NCBI RefSeq assembly: GCF_028401955.1
Contig: NZ_JAQOTJ010000003.1
Location: forward strand, 62,001-126,000
From: Bacillus sp. BP-3
GTDB lineage: Bacteria > Bacillota > Bacilli > Bacillales > Bacillaceae_G
Reading direction: 5' to 3'
DNA: 64,000 nt
Under the pieces are notes generated by a model that saw nothing but the letters and a program-made list of their open reading frames with translations, searched no databases and was not told the origin of the DNA. This document shows, in pieces, positions 34,990-44,019 of this stretch. Each line of letters starts with the position of its first letter. The stretch's first letter is position 1. The translations under genes and the position numbers were made by a program.

Positions 34990-35730
34990 GTGCAGCATTA
35001 TGGAGAAGTGCATTCTATTATTAAAAGTGCTAAGAAAATTACAGTGTTAACTGGAGCGGGTGCAAGTACAGAGAGTGGAATTCCAGACTTTCGTTCAGCA
35101 AATGGTTTGTATGCAGATGCAAATGTAGAAATGTATTTATCAAGGGGATATTATAATCGAAACCCGAAAGGATTTTGGAAACATTATAAAGCAATCTTTC
35201 AAATTGATACATTCCATCAATATAAACCGAATCAAGGACATACGTTTCTTGCGCAGTTAGAGCAGATGGGAAAAGATATTGTAGTGTTAACACAAAATAT
35301 TGATGGTCTCCATCAATTAAGCGGGAGTACGCATGTCATTGATTTACATGGTACGCTTCAATCTGCTCATTGTCCAAAGTGCCGTGTACAATACAACTTA
35401 CAATATATGATTGAACATGAAGTGCCGCGCTGTGAAAAGTGTAATTTCATTTTGAATCCAAATGTTGTGTTATATGGAGATACATTACCGCAATTTCAAA
35501 AGGCAGTTGAAAGGTTATACGAAACGGATGCATTGCTTGTGATGGGAACGTCATTGAAAGTACAGCCTGTGGCATCCTTTCCGCAAATAGCAAAACGAGA
35601 AATAGGGGCAACAACAATACTTGTTAATAACGAACAAACAGGACAAGAACAATATTTTGATTATGTGTTTCATGAAACAATTGGGGGATTTGTGAAGGGG
35701 ATATTAGCAGATCAAGATAAGCCAGAGTAA
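34990..35730 (+). CDS. cobB: NAD-dependent protein deacylase (sirtuin)
   Basis: 246 residues. NAD-binding 'TGAGASTESGIPDFRS', 'LTQNIDGLH', catalytic His in 'VIDLHGTL', a zinc ribbon of CPKC and CEKC (near 128 and 150), 'NVVLYGDTLP' and 'MGTSLKVQPVASFP'. Cytoplasmic lysine deacetylase or deacylase. GTG 34990 has AGAGGTG six bases upstream; a GTG nine bases earlier overlaps that site. TATAAT at 34953-34958 is a likely -10. Confidence 0.93.
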   Translation: MQHYGEVHSIIKSAKKITVLTGAGASTESGIPDFRSANGLYADANVEMYLSRGYYNRNPKGFWKHYKAIFQIDTFHQYKPNQGHTFLAQLEQMGKDIVVLTQNIDGLHQLSGSTHVIDLHGTLQSAHCPKCRVQYNLQYMIEHEVPRCEKCNFILNPNVVLYGDTLPQFQKAVERLYETDALLVMGTSLKVQPVASFPQIAKREIGATTILVNNEQTGQEQYFDYVFHETIGGFVKGILADQDKPE

Positions 35731-35809
35731 ATGTATTATATTTGATAGAATCTCGTTACTATTCCATCATAGTTACTAAAAAGAGAGCTGTTGCAAAGGG
35801 GAGAGGAGT

Positions 35810-36403
35810 TTGGGGGAGAACGAAAGAATATTGCTGGAAATAATTGAAAATGCAAGCGTAGGAAATAGGTTTATATTAGGGATAGATGGATTAAGCCGTT
35901 CTGGCAAAACAACAATTGTGGAAAAAATTAGTCAAAATGTGAAAGAAAAGAAGATCCCGTTTCATGTTTTTCATATTGACGATTATATTGTTCGGCGTGA
36001 AAAACGTTATAATACGGGAAATGAAGAATGGTATGAGTATTACAACTTACAATGGGATACGGATTGGTTAAGTCGAAATTTTTTAGGTAATCTAAAATCC
36101 GCTAACTATCTGAATCTTCCTGTTTATGATGATGAATCTGATACACATAGTTGGCAGGAAGTTCAACTTTCTAATGTTTCAGTTATCATCGTAGAAGGCG
36201 TTTTTCTGCAGCGGAAAGAATGGAGAAGCTTCTATGATTATGTCGTATATTTAGATTGTCCGAGAAATAAGAGGTTTCTTCGTGAAAGAGAAGATACACA
36301 AAAGAACATCGCCAAATTTGAGAATAGATATTGGAAAGCTGAAGAATTTTATGTAAATACGGAAGCTCCTGATAAAAATGCTGATTTGGTTCTAAAAGGA
36401 TAA
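35810..36403 (+). CDS. P-loop kinase, uridine kinase-like
   Basis: 197 residues. Walker A 'GIDGLSRSGKTT' (near 24-35), 'FHIDDYIVRREKRYNTG' like the substrate loop of uridine kinases, 'IIVEGVFLQR' (Walker B-like) and a lid 'KRFLREREDT'. It probably phosphorylates a nucleoside or other small molecule. TTG 35810 is supported by AAAGGGGA seven bases upstream. Single gene with terminator. Confidence 0.8.
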   Translation: MGENERILLEIIENASVGNRFILGIDGLSRSGKTTIVEKISQNVKEKKIPFHVFHIDDYIVRREKRYNTGNEEWYEYYNLQWDTDWLSRNFLGNLKSANYLNLPVYDDESDTHSWQEVQLSNVSVIIVEGVFLQRKEWRSFYDYVVYLDCPRNKRFLREREDTQKNIAKFENRYWKAEEFYVNTEAPDKNADLVLKG

Positions 36404-36411
36404 AGTAAGAA

Positions 36412-36445
36412 AAACAACGCATGACGTTTCTCAATGCGTTGTTTG
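36412..36445. terminator. Terminator between convergent genes
   Basis: AAACAACGCAT, 11-nt loop, ATGCGTTGTTT. Confidence 0.8.
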
Positions 36446-36462
36446 TGCTTTGTTTAAAAGTA

Positions 36463-36759
36463 TTATTTTTTCAGTGATAACCCATAAACAATCGTTTCAC
36501 TCGGTGTTGTAATTTTATAACCAGTATTGTAATCTAGCGTCATTGTATTTCCAATGTAATCTTTTGTGAAATCATCCATTTGAATGATGAGTTGACCATC
36601 TTCAAATACAACATCATTTGCATTGTATTCATCAACGATTAAATCTAAGTTTACATAGACAGTACAAGTGTTTCCGATACTTCCTTTAATTCTAACAATG
36701 AGTTTATTTTTGTTTTGTAGCAATTGCTCTTTTGCGGCATTTGTAACACGAATATTCAT
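36463..36759 (-). CDS. IscA/HesB-like iron-sulfur biogenesis domain protein
   Basis: 98 residues, starting 'NIRVTNAAKEQLLQ' like HesB/IscA-fold proteins, with 'VRIKGSIGNTCTVYVNL' and 'TLDYNTGYKITTPSE'. Only one Cys is present, so the three-Cys A-type scaffold signature is absent; it belongs to the Bacillus group annotated as iron-sulfur cluster biosynthesis family without proven activity. AAGGAACG precedes the ATG. Confidence 0.8.
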   Translation of the reverse strand: MNIRVTNAAKEQLLQNKNKLIVRIKGSIGNTCTVYVNLDLIVDEYNANDVVFEDGQLIIQMDDFTKDYIGNTMTLDYNTGYKITTPSETIVYGLSLKK

Positions 36760-36844
36760 ATGATCACGTTCCTTTCTTAAACACCTATTTTAACAAAGAA
36801 ACAGTAATATATAAATCCATTTTGATTTTTCAATATATTAGTTA

Positions 36845-36985
36845 ATAGCATGCAAAACAAGAAGTGACCGTTACTTACGTTCTCCCTTTGTTGTAAACCT
36901 TGCATGTGGAAGGAGAAATCCTTGAGCGTTTCTGTGCACGCTAGATGCCCTCGTCTGTCTAAAAAGAAAGGAACGTTTTTCTGTA
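36845..36985 (-). repeat. Dispersed bcr-like repeat, copy C
   Basis: Read on the minus strand: AGAAAAACGTTCC, CTTTTTAGACAGACGAGGGCATCTAGC, GCACAGAAACG, CCACATGCAAGG, GGGAGAACGTAAGTAACGG and TCACTTCTTGTTTTGCATG. It aligns with copy A at both ends and with copy B in the middle. Confidence 0.65.
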
Positions 36986-37038
36986 TATATACATTAACAT
37001 AAGAAAACCTACCAACAAAAGTTGATAGGTTTTGGTTG

Positions 37039-38508
37039 TTAAAGTTCACATTTATCTAATGGGATAACTTTTGTTTTCTTAGTAAATTTATAGCCTAACC
37101 AAAGTATTAAGAATAGAGGTAAGCCAATATACGAAACGAGTACACCGTTCCAATCAATAGATTTTCCCATAAATGCACCGTAGTTTTGACCTAGAATAAC
37201 GATTAAGCATAATACAAATGCAAAGATAGGGCCAAATGGGAACCATTTTGCTTTATATGGTAAGTCATTTAAGTCTTTTCCTTGTGCAATATATGCTTTT
37301 CGGAAACGATAGTGACTAATTGCAATTCCAATCCAAGCGATGAAACCTGACATACCAGAGGCATTTAATAACCATACATAGACAACACCATCACCGAATA
37401 AAGAAGCTAAGAACGCAGCACATCCAACTAATGATGTTGCAATCAATGCATTTACTGGTACGCCGCGACTATTTAATTTTCCTAAAAATTTAGGTGCTTT
37501 ACCTTGGTTTGCTAAATCCCAAAGCATACGTGCTGATGCATACATGCCGGAGTTACCAGCTGATAAAACAGCTGTTAAAATAACGGCGTTCATTACTGAT
37601 GCCGCAAAGGCAATCCCGGCTTTTTCAAATACAAGTGTAAATGGACTTACTGTTATATCACTTGCTGCAAGGTTTTCGTTTGTATAAGGGATTAATAAAC
37701 CGATTACGAGAATCGCAAAAATATAGAACAATAGAATTCGCCAAAAGATGCTGCGAATTGCTTTTGGGATGTTGCGTTGTGGATCTTCAGTTTCGCCAGC
37801 CGCAACTCCTAATAATTCTGTTCCTTGGAATGAGAATCCAGCTGCCATGAATACACCGATGATTGCCATGAAGCCGCCGTTAAACGGTGCATCTGCAACT
37901 GTAAAGTTTTTAAAACCAACAGGTTCTCCGCCCATAATACCGAAAATCATAAGAAACCCGACAATTAAAAAGGCAATAACAGTTACAACTTTGATAAGTG
38001 CAAACCAATATTCTGCTTCTCCAAATCCTTTAACAGATAAATAATTTAATAAGAACATAATAGCTAAACAAATGCCGCTCCAAAGCAAGGAAGGCGTATT
38101 AGGAAACCAAAACTTCATAATTAATGTAACTGCAGAGAGTTCGGCAGCAATGGTAATAGCCCAGTTATACCAGTAATTCCAACCTAGTGCGAATCCAAGT
38201 GATGGATCAACAAACCTTGTTGCATAGGTGCTAAATGATCCTGCTACAGGCATGTAGGATGCTAATTCTGCTAAGCTTGTCATTAAAAAATATACCATAA
38301 TACCAATTGCAGCATAGGCGACGAGAGCGCCACCAGGACCAGCTGTGTGGACAACACCACCGCTCGCTAGAAATAAACCTGTTCCAATTGTACCACCAAG
38401 TGAAATCATTGTAAGATGGCGAGATTTCAATCCGCGTCGTAGTTCGTTAGTTGTTTGTGCAGATTGATTTGTAGTTGTAGAGGTAACGTTAGTAGTTGCG
38501 CCGTTCAT
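37039..38508 (-). CDS. lysP: Lysine-specific amino acid permease (APC family)
   Basis: 489 residues, about 12 membrane helices. N-terminal 'LKSRHLTMISLGGTIGTGLFLASG' is the APC/AAT signature, followed by 'GPGGALVAYAAIGIMVYFLMTSLAELA' and 'FQGTELLGVAAGETEDPQ'. Lysine as substrate is inferred from the lysine riboswitch in its leader. AAGGAGTG precedes ATG 38508; an in-frame extension upstream overlaps the riboswitch terminator and is not used. Confidence 0.93.
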   Translation of the reverse strand: MNGATTNVTSTTTNQSAQTTNELRRGLKSRHLTMISLGGTIGTGLFLASGGVVHTAGPGGALVAYAAIGIMVYFLMTSLAELASYMPVAGSFSTYATRFVDPSLGFALGWNYWYNWAITIAAELSAVTLIMKFWFPNTPSLLWSGICLAIMFLLNYLSVKGFGEAEYWFALIKVVTVIAFLIVGFLMIFGIMGGEPVGFKNFTVADAPFNGGFMAIIGVFMAAGFSFQGTELLGVAAGETEDPQRNIPKAIRSIFWRILLFYIFAILVIGLLIPYTNENLAASDITVSPFTLVFEKAGIAFAASVMNAVILTAVLSAGNSGMYASARMLWDLANQGKAPKFLGKLNSRGVPVNALIATSLVGCAAFLASLFGDGVVYVWLLNASGMSGFIAWIGIAISHYRFRKAYIAQGKDLNDLPYKAKWFPFGPIFAFVLCLIVILGQNYGAFMGKSIDWNGVLVSYIGLPLFLILWLGYKFTKKTKVIPLDKCEL

Positions 38509-38553
38509 GTTCAACACTCCTTTTCTTGTAAGATAGGAAGGAGCGGGGGGAAT

Positions 38554-38820
38554 TAAAAAAACCGCCAAAGGACTTTAGCGGAGCAATTCAAAAATAACCA
38601 CCCCATCATACCTTCCGTTAAGATAGCGCCCCACGTTTACACGGTAATTTTGTAAACGTGACAGTTCTGTTCCTATTCGAAAACAGCCCCAGCATATACT
38701 CCCAGAGAAGAAGTATAAACTTCGGCAGCTTTTCCTTTTATCTAGAGTTATTGACATTCTCTGTGTCTCGTCTAGATTACTAATAAAAGCCGCAACCTCT
38801 ACCTCATCGGATTGATGAGG
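38554..38820 (-). promoter_or_regulatory. Lysine riboswitch (L-box) with terminator
   Basis: Minus-strand leader of the permease. It contains the L-box landmarks GAGGTAGAGGTTGCGGC, AGTAATC, GCCGAAG, GCTGGGGCTGTTTT, GGAACAGAACTGTCAC and GTGGGGCGCTATCTTAACGG. It is followed by a terminator CCGCTAAAG-TCC-TTTGGCGG plus T-run (38555-38581). Lysine binding should favour termination and shut off uptake. Confidence 0.93.
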
Positions 38821-38854
38821 ATTTTTCTATTACTATGATTTTTAATATATGGCA

Positions 38855-38883
38855 ATTGTAATGATTTTCTGAAAATAGTGCAA
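38855..38883 (-). promoter_or_regulatory. Promoter of the lysine permease transcript
   Basis: TTGCAC (38878-38883), 17-bp spacer, TACAAT (38855-38860) on the minus strand, about 35 bases upstream of the riboswitch. Confidence 0.75.
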
Positions 38884-38915
38884 GGATTTTTTTATAGAAA
38901 TAAATGGTTATTTTA

Positions 38916-38929
38916 GAAAAGCGCTTTCA
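38916..38929. promoter_or_regulatory. Possible CcpA (cre) site
   Basis: GAAAAGCGCTTTCA matches 12 of 14 positions of the cre consensus and contains the palindrome AAAGCGCTTT. It is about 33 bases upstream of the permease -35 box. A location upstream of -35 could mean activation. The rest of 38821-39242 is AT-rich with no gene. Confidence 0.4.
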
Positions 38930-39242
38930 AAATTCATCCCGGTCCTAAAAGAGTATGTATTAAGTGACTCTCTGATAAAAAAGGTTATACAATAGTTTCG
39001 TATCGTGTTTCAAAAAAACCTTTAAATTAATAGAAAATTCAGAAAAAATTTTTCGACAAATCTATTTAAAATGATTATCTTAATTTTAAGAAGTATTGTG
39101 TTAAACCTAAATTATCTTTTAGTCCTCCAATTACTTTTTTCAATATGATAAGCATGAATTATCTAGTTTTCAGAAAATTTAAATTGAAAAGAACAATTGA
39201 AAAGTAATACACTAAAAGGATAAAAGTAAGGGTGGTGAGGAG

Positions 39243-40046
39243 ATGTTACAGTTTGATCATCTTGTTCATGTCGTTCCATGCTCTCCAGCTGAGGTAATCA
39301 ATCAAATGAAAATACACGGATTTCATGTAGTCCAAGGAGGAGAACATCCGAATTGGGGGACACATAATAGTTTATGTTATTTTGATTTAGCGTATATTGA
39401 GTTTTTGGCGGTGCAAAATCAAGAAATTGCAAACCAATCGGAAAATCCACTTATTCAACAAGTTGTTCAAAAGTTGCATAAAGGAGAAGGGATGCTTCAA
39501 ATTGCGCTACGCACAGAACATATGGAAGTGCTTGCTGAGAGATTGATAGAACAGGGATTTCACATAAATGGTCCATTGGAAGGGAAACGGATGAGGGATG
39601 ACGGCACACTCTTGAAATGGAAAATGCTGTTTATTGAACAAGAAGAAGAAGGTCCTAGATTTCCATTTTTCATTGAGTGGAGTGAATCGGATGAAAAAAG
39701 AAGGGATGATTTACAGAAAAAAGGAGTAATATCGCTTCATAACAATCAAATAATAGAAATGAAATCAGTGTTCTACGCTGTTACAAATGTAAGTGAAATA
39801 AGCAAGCGCTGGAAAGATTTACTGCAAATTGAAATGAGTCCACTGAAAATAAATAAGAACTGGAATGCAATAACTCAAAGTTTTTCTCTAGGCAAAATAA
39901 CAATTCAATTTTGCGAACCTATAGGGAATGGAATCGTTCAAAATCAACTAACGAAAAACGGAGAGGTACCATTTGCGATAGAATTTGAAGGAAATGAAGA
40001 AAATATGAGAGTAAGTCATATATGGAATGGTATGTACATCTTTTAG
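39243..40046 (+). CDS. VOC-fold protein, Glyoxalase_3-like
   Basis: 267 residues starting 'LQFDHLVHVVPCSPAEVINQMK', with 'HPNWGTHNSLCYFDLAYIEFLAV' and 'ALRTEHMEVLAERLIEQGF', the repeated beta-alpha-beta units of the VOC superfamily. A His near residue 5 and Glu in 'YIEFLA' could be metal ligands. Enzymatic reaction unknown. GGTGGTGAGGAG lies directly upstream of the ATG. Confidence 0.82.
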   Translation: MLQFDHLVHVVPCSPAEVINQMKIHGFHVVQGGEHPNWGTHNSLCYFDLAYIEFLAVQNQEIANQSENPLIQQVVQKLHKGEGMLQIALRTEHMEVLAERLIEQGFHINGPLEGKRMRDDGTLLKWKMLFIEQEEEGPRFPFFIEWSESDEKRRDDLQKKGVISLHNNQIIEMKSVFYAVTNVSEISKRWKDLLQIEMSPLKINKNWNAITQSFSLGKITIQFCEPIGNGIVQNQLTKNGEVPFAIEFEGNEENMRVSHIWNGMYIF

Positions 40047-40067
40047 CAGGTATTAAGGTAATGAAGA

Positions 40068-40110
40068 TTACCTAGAGTACAGATACCTACTGTATTTCTA
40101 GGTAATTTGT
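40068..40110. terminator. Hairpin between convergent genes
   Basis: ATTACCTAG ... CTAGGTAAT with an inner TACAG/CTGTA pairing; likely terminator of the VOC gene. Confidence 0.6.
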
Positions 40111-40180
40111 TTGCTTTCTGTTTAGAGATAATAAAGTTGTTTAATCTCGGAATGCGAATGTTTACATATAGTCTCCCTTT

Positions 40181-40690
40181 TTAATTGTTAATTTTAGCTA
40201 TTATTGATTTAACGAAGTCTGTTTTATCAGCTGCATATTTATATTTATTATTGGGATTAACCTGTGAAAGTTGAATTTTTAACTGTTCATATTCAATCCG
40301 AGCAGTCTTATTATTTTTTAAGTAATTTCTAAAACACAATTGTTCAATTAAATATTTATTACTCTTTTCATACATATGAATTTGATGCGTTCTCGGTTCT
40401 CCCTTGTTAAAGTAATATCTTTCAGGTAATACATCTTTTCTATACCTATAATTTAATTGTTCTAACTTAGCAACACATTTCACACCATTTTCAAAATTCT
40501 TTAATTCTATCGCAATATCAAGAATAGGTTTTGCGCTCAAGTGTGGAATAGAAGTACTTCCAATATGGTGTATTGCTAAAATGTATTCTCCAATTTGTTC
40601 TTCAATTAATTGTTTCTCTTTTAAAAATTCGACTTCCCATTCCTCAGTCCAAGGAACTAAAAAAACTTCACCATGGGGTAATCCTAACAT
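40181..40690 (-). CDS. GrpB/UPF0157 family nucleotidyltransferase-like protein
   Basis: 169 residues. 'HHIGSTSIPHLSAKPILDIAIEL' is the signature GSTS...KPxxDI pattern of the GrpB family, which has a nucleotidyltransferase fold; 'FNKGEPRTHQIHMYE' is also typical. Cellular role unknown; some homologues are fused to dephospho-CoA kinase. ATG 40690 has GGAGGAG about nine bases upstream; an ATG at 40756 lacks it. Confidence 0.85.
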   Translation of the reverse strand: MLGLPHGEVFLVPWTEEWEVEFLKEKQLIEEQIGEYILAIHHIGSTSIPHLSAKPILDIAIELKNFENGVKCVAKLEQLNYRYRKDVLPERYYFNKGEPRTHQIHMYEKSNKYLIEQLCFRNYLKNNKTARIEYEQLKIQLSQVNPNNKYKYAADKTDFVKSIIAKINN

Positions 40691-40770
40691 TTGATTAACT
40701 CCTCCTGCATATAGCCCTTTTTTACATATGAAATATTGGAATATTCTTTCTTTCATTATAGAGCATACAA

Positions 40771-40816
40771 ATAAAAAGATGGTGTGAAATTACAATTCAT
40801 ACCATCTTTTTGAATA
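40771..40816. terminator. Terminator between the MocR-type and GrpB genes
   Basis: AAAAAGATGGT ... ACCATCTTTTT, 11-bp stem. Confidence 0.7.
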
Positions 40817-40858
40817 ACTATTTTATTTTAAAAAGGAAAAAGGAGATAGATTAACCTT

Positions 40859-42304
40859 TTATATACGAGACAAATGAATCGCCTGTTGCAGACGAGAGAC
40901 TCCTTCAGTAATGTGATTTATATCTACTTTTCCATAAGATAGACGAATATAACCATCTTTTGCACCGAAAATACTGCCGGGCATAAAAGAAACTTGTTGT
41001 TTTAAACTTTGTATAATTAACTGTTTTTCATTGATAGGTTGATGTAATTTTCCCCATATATAAATTCCCCCTCTTGGTATAGAGAATGAGAGTTCTTCGT
41101 AAAGTGAGTGTTGCAGTGCATCTATTAAAACATCTCTTTTTTGTACTAACTTTGAACGTAGTTGCTGTAAATGTGTTTCAAACGGAACGGTTTCAAAAAA
41201 TTGCTGCATAAGCCATTGCGGGAAAATACTTAAGCCTAATTCCATTTGATGTCGTGCATCTGATAAGCGTTCAACAACGGATTGAGGAGCAACGAGCCAA
41301 CCGATTCGTAATCCTGGTGCTATCATTTTCGATAGGGAATGAACATAAATGACTGTTCCATTTGTATCAATTGATTTTAAGGTTGAACATGTTTGTTCTT
41401 TCTTTTCTAATGTTAATAAACTAGATGGATCATCTTCAACAATCGCAATACGTAAATCTGCACATAAAGATAACAGAGCTTCTCTTCTTTTTGGATGTAG
41501 AAGCGTTCCGGTTGGATTTTGGTAATTTGGATTTAAGAAAATCATTTTAATCCGATGTCTACGGTAAAGCTCTTCTACATCATCGGGATTAATCCCGTGT
41601 TCATCAACAGGTAATGGGAAAATACGAATGCCAGCCGATTGGAAAAGAGGCAACGAATAACAATGCGATGGGCTTTCAAATGCTACTGCATCACCTGGAT
41701 TTAATAAACATTGCACAATAAGATGCAGTGCTTGCTGGGCACCGGAAGTAATCATAATCGATTGTTCCGTTGCATCAATTTGTAAATGCTCCTTCATATA
41801 TGTAGCAACAGTTTGTCGTAATGGTAGAAAGCCCTGTGGATGATCATAACTTAATGATTGTGTTAACGGTTGTTCGTGTAAAATTGCTTGTAATTGCTGG
41901 TGCGGAAACAAATCGCATCCAAGTTCTCCATTAGCAAAATCAATGATACTTTCATTTTGCTGCACTTGCTCACGAATATAACGAAGAAGTGGTAAGTTAG
42001 GTAAAAATGTCCCGCCCTCTACAAACCCTCTCCAATTCGGTGTGAATTTTGGAGATACGCCCCACATATGTGTGCTGACACGCGTTCCTTTTCCGGTCGT
42101 ACTTTCAACAATTCCCATTGCACGTAGTTCGTTATAGGCTGTCGTAATTGTACTTCGATTCACATGGAGATGCTCTGCTAGCATACGTTCTGACGGAAGA
42201 AAACTGCCAGGTGGAAGCTCACCGTACAAAATACGTCTTTCAATATAATCAACAACTTGTTGATAAATTGGAATTTTACTATCAGTATCTAATGTCCATT
42301 TCAT
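40859..42304 (-). CDS. MocR-type regulator (GntR wHTH fused to PLP aminotransferase-like domain)
   Basis: 481 residues. The N-terminal GntR winged helix (about 5-75) includes 'IPIYQQVVDYIERRI', 'GSFLPSERMLAEHL' and 'VNRSTITTAYNELRAMGIVES'. A class I aminotransferase-like domain (110-475) has PLP lysine in 'VHSLSKMIAPGLRIGW' and 'LNPNYQNPTG'. MocR proteins bind DNA and sense PLP adducts; PdxR and GabR are examples. It is divergent from an EamA exporter gene, with an inverted repeat between them, so it probably regulates that exporter. Confidence 0.92.
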   Translation of the reverse strand: MKWTLDTDSKIPIYQQVVDYIERRILYGELPPGSFLPSERMLAEHLHVNRSTITTAYNELRAMGIVESTTGKGTRVSTHMWGVSPKFTPNWRGFVEGGTFLPNLPLLRYIREQVQQNESIIDFANGELGCDLFPHQQLQAILHEQPLTQSLSYDHPQGFLPLRQTVATYMKEHLQIDATEQSIMITSGAQQALHLIVQCLLNPGDAVAFESPSHCYSLPLFQSAGIRIFPLPVDEHGINPDDVEELYRRHRIKMIFLNPNYQNPTGTLLHPKRREALLSLCADLRIAIVEDDPSSLLTLEKKEQTCSTLKSIDTNGTVIYVHSLSKMIAPGLRIGWLVAPQSVVERLSDARHQMELGLSIFPQWLMQQFFETVPFETHLQQLRSKLVQKRDVLIDALQHSLYEELSFSIPRGGIYIWGKLHQPINEKQLIIQSLKQQVSFMPGSIFGAKDGYIRLSYGKVDINHITEGVSRLQQAIHLSRI

Positions 42305-42345
42305 TTGTAGCGTCTCCTTGTTTTTTCATTAAAACCATTATAGCA

Positions 42346-42373
42346 AATTGGCTGGGTGAAAAAACAGCCAATT
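42346..42373. promoter_or_regulatory. Inverted repeat between the MocR-type and EamA genes
   Basis: AATTGGCTG (42346-42354) and CAGCCAATT (42365-42373), perfect 9-bp arms separated by 10 bases, in the 126-base divergent intergenic region. It is a candidate operator for the MocR-type protein. Confidence 0.6.
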
Positions 42374-42430
42374 GGATGGTGTTTCATTGGGCTAATTTTA
42401 CTATCCTTAATAAGGGAAGGAGAGGTTTTG

Positions 42431-43342
42431 ATGAAACAAAGGAAAATGGAAGTGCTCCTGATGTTAGTTGCTTTAGTATGGGGAGCAAACTATACGATAG
42501 GAAAATATGGAGTGGCATATATGTCATCCTTTCAATTTAATAGTATGCGTTTTTTAGTGGCATCTCCAGTTTTATTACTAATTACTTTTATTATGGAACG
42601 CTCATTACGTATCGAGAAAAAAGACTGGCTTAGACTTTTGACGGTGGGGATTGTAGGGACTACTTTATATCAAACACTGTTTATGCTTTCCGTAAAATAT
42701 ACATCTGCGACGAACGCTTCATTATTGATTGCAATGTCACCAATCTTTACGGGGATTTTAGCTGTCTTACATAAACAAGAACGCTTTTCTTTAAAAATCC
42801 AAGTTGGATCACTGCTGTCATTTAGCGGAGCAACACTTGTGTTATTAACAGGCCATACGAATCAGTCTGCATATGAATATGCGTGGATTGGAAATCTTAT
42901 TGGATTAGCTGCATCGATTGCGTGGGGCTGGTATCCGATTCTGGCACAGCCGCTTATTACGAAATATTCAGCAATGCGCGTAACTGCCTGGTCGACTTTG
43001 GTAGGAATTGTTCCACTTGTAGTTTACTGTTTTATAAATGTCGACTCTTTAGCGTGGCCAACTGACATGTTAAGCTGGGGATCATTAGGGTACTCTATTG
43101 GTTTTGCGACAATCTTTGGACTTGCAATGTGGTATGTTGGAATTAGTAAAATTGGTTCAACAAAAGTAATGGTCTATATGTATCTTGTTCCGTTATTTGC
43201 TGTTATATTTGCGGCTATAACAATAGGTGAAGAGATAAATATGATGCAGTTATTTGGTGGATTTGTTATTTTTGCTGGTTTATATGTTGTGAAAAAAGGA
43301 ACAGTGAAAAAGCCAGCATTTAATTTAAAAAAGGTAAGTTAG
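42431..43342 (+). CDS. EamA/DMT family transporter
   Basis: 303 residues with ten predicted membrane helices arranged as two EamA repeats ('LVALVWGANYTIGKYGV', 'ATNASLLIAMSPIFTGILA'; second half 'LAASIAWGWYPILAQP', 'STKVMVYMYLVPLFAVIFA'). Probably exports an amino acid or metabolite. AAGGAGAGG five bases before ATG 42431 sets the start. Likely regulated by the divergent MocR-type gene. Confidence 0.88.
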   Translation: MKQRKMEVLLMLVALVWGANYTIGKYGVAYMSSFQFNSMRFLVASPVLLLITFIMERSLRIEKKDWLRLLTVGIVGTTLYQTLFMLSVKYTSATNASLLIAMSPIFTGILAVLHKQERFSLKIQVGSLLSFSGATLVLLTGHTNQSAYEYAWIGNLIGLAASIAWGWYPILAQPLITKYSAMRVTAWSTLVGIVPLVVYCFINVDSLAWPTDMLSWGSLGYSIGFATIFGLAMWYVGISKIGSTKVMVYMYLVPLFAVIFAAITIGEEINMMQLFGGFVIFAGLYVVKKGTVKKPAFNLKKVS

Positions 43343-43346
43343 TATG

Positions 43347-43383
43347 GAAATGACTACACCGGGAGAGGTGCAGTCATTTTTTG
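43347..43383 (+). terminator. Terminator after the EamA gene
   Basis: AAATGACTACACC / GGTGCAGTCATTTTTT (one G-U pair). Confidence 0.85.
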
Positions 43384-43450
43384 TGTATTCAGAATGTGTA
43401 TTTTAATATCTAATAATATAAACATTAATAAAAAAAGAGAGGTATGACAT

Positions 43451-43945
43451 ATGCACGTTAGGAAAATTAGACCTGAGGATTATATGACGATTCATTCTGT
43501 TATTAATGACTGGTGGGGCGGGAGAAAGATGGCAGATATGCTGCCAAAACTCTTTTTTGTTCATTTTCAAGAAACAAGTTTCATTATTGAAAAGGATGGT
43601 GAAATTGCAGGGTTTTTATGCGGCTTTTTCTCGCAAACTTTTGTGGATGAAGCATACGTTCATTTCATCGGTGTGAATCCGCAATTTAGAAGACAAGGGA
43701 TTGCATCGACATTGTATTCTGCCTTTTTTGATGCAGTTCGTTCCAATGGTCGTCACGTTGTAAAAGCAATAACATCTCCAACTAACAAAAAGTCTATTCA
43801 ATTTCATCGTGAGATCGGATTTGAAATTGAAAGAGGGGATGATGAAGTGGATGGAGTATCTGTACATACAAACTATGACGGAAAAGGTGGAAGTCGCGTG
43901 TTATTTGTAAAGTATATAAATGATGTAAGTAGCAAAACGATATAA
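43451..43945 (+). CDS. GNAT-family N-acetyltransferase
   Basis: 164 residues. '[14 protein letters not shown]', '[27 protein letters not shown]' (acetyl-CoA loop) and '[17 protein letters not shown]' define the GNAT core. Substrate unknown. GAGAGGT is nine bases before the ATG. Confidence 0.88.
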   Translation: MHVRKIRPEDYMTIHSVINDWWGGRKMADMLPKLFFVHFQETSFIIEKDGEIAGFLCGFFSQTFVDEAYVHFIGVNPQFRRQGIASTLYSAFFDAVRSNGRHVVKAITSPTNKKSIQFHREIGFEIERGDDEVDGVSVHTNYDGKGGSRVLFVKYINDVSSKTI

Positions 43946-44019
43946 AATTTTTAATAAAAATCAATATAAAATGCAATATAAGGAGGGTTGAAATTATATT
44001 TCGAAAGGAAAGATCACAA

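Noticed and set aside
36777-37049. 90-codon open frame on the minus strand
   Set aside because: It spans the bcr-like repeat copy C, has no ribosome site and no recognisable domain.
38575-38757. 60-codon open frame on the minus strand upstream of the lysine permease
   Set aside because: It lies within the lysine riboswitch aptamer, which explains the sequence.
39064-39080. Fur-like box (AAAATGATTATCTT)
   Set aside because: Only about 11 of 14 matches in a very AT-rich stretch, about 165 bases from the nearest start; chance is likely.
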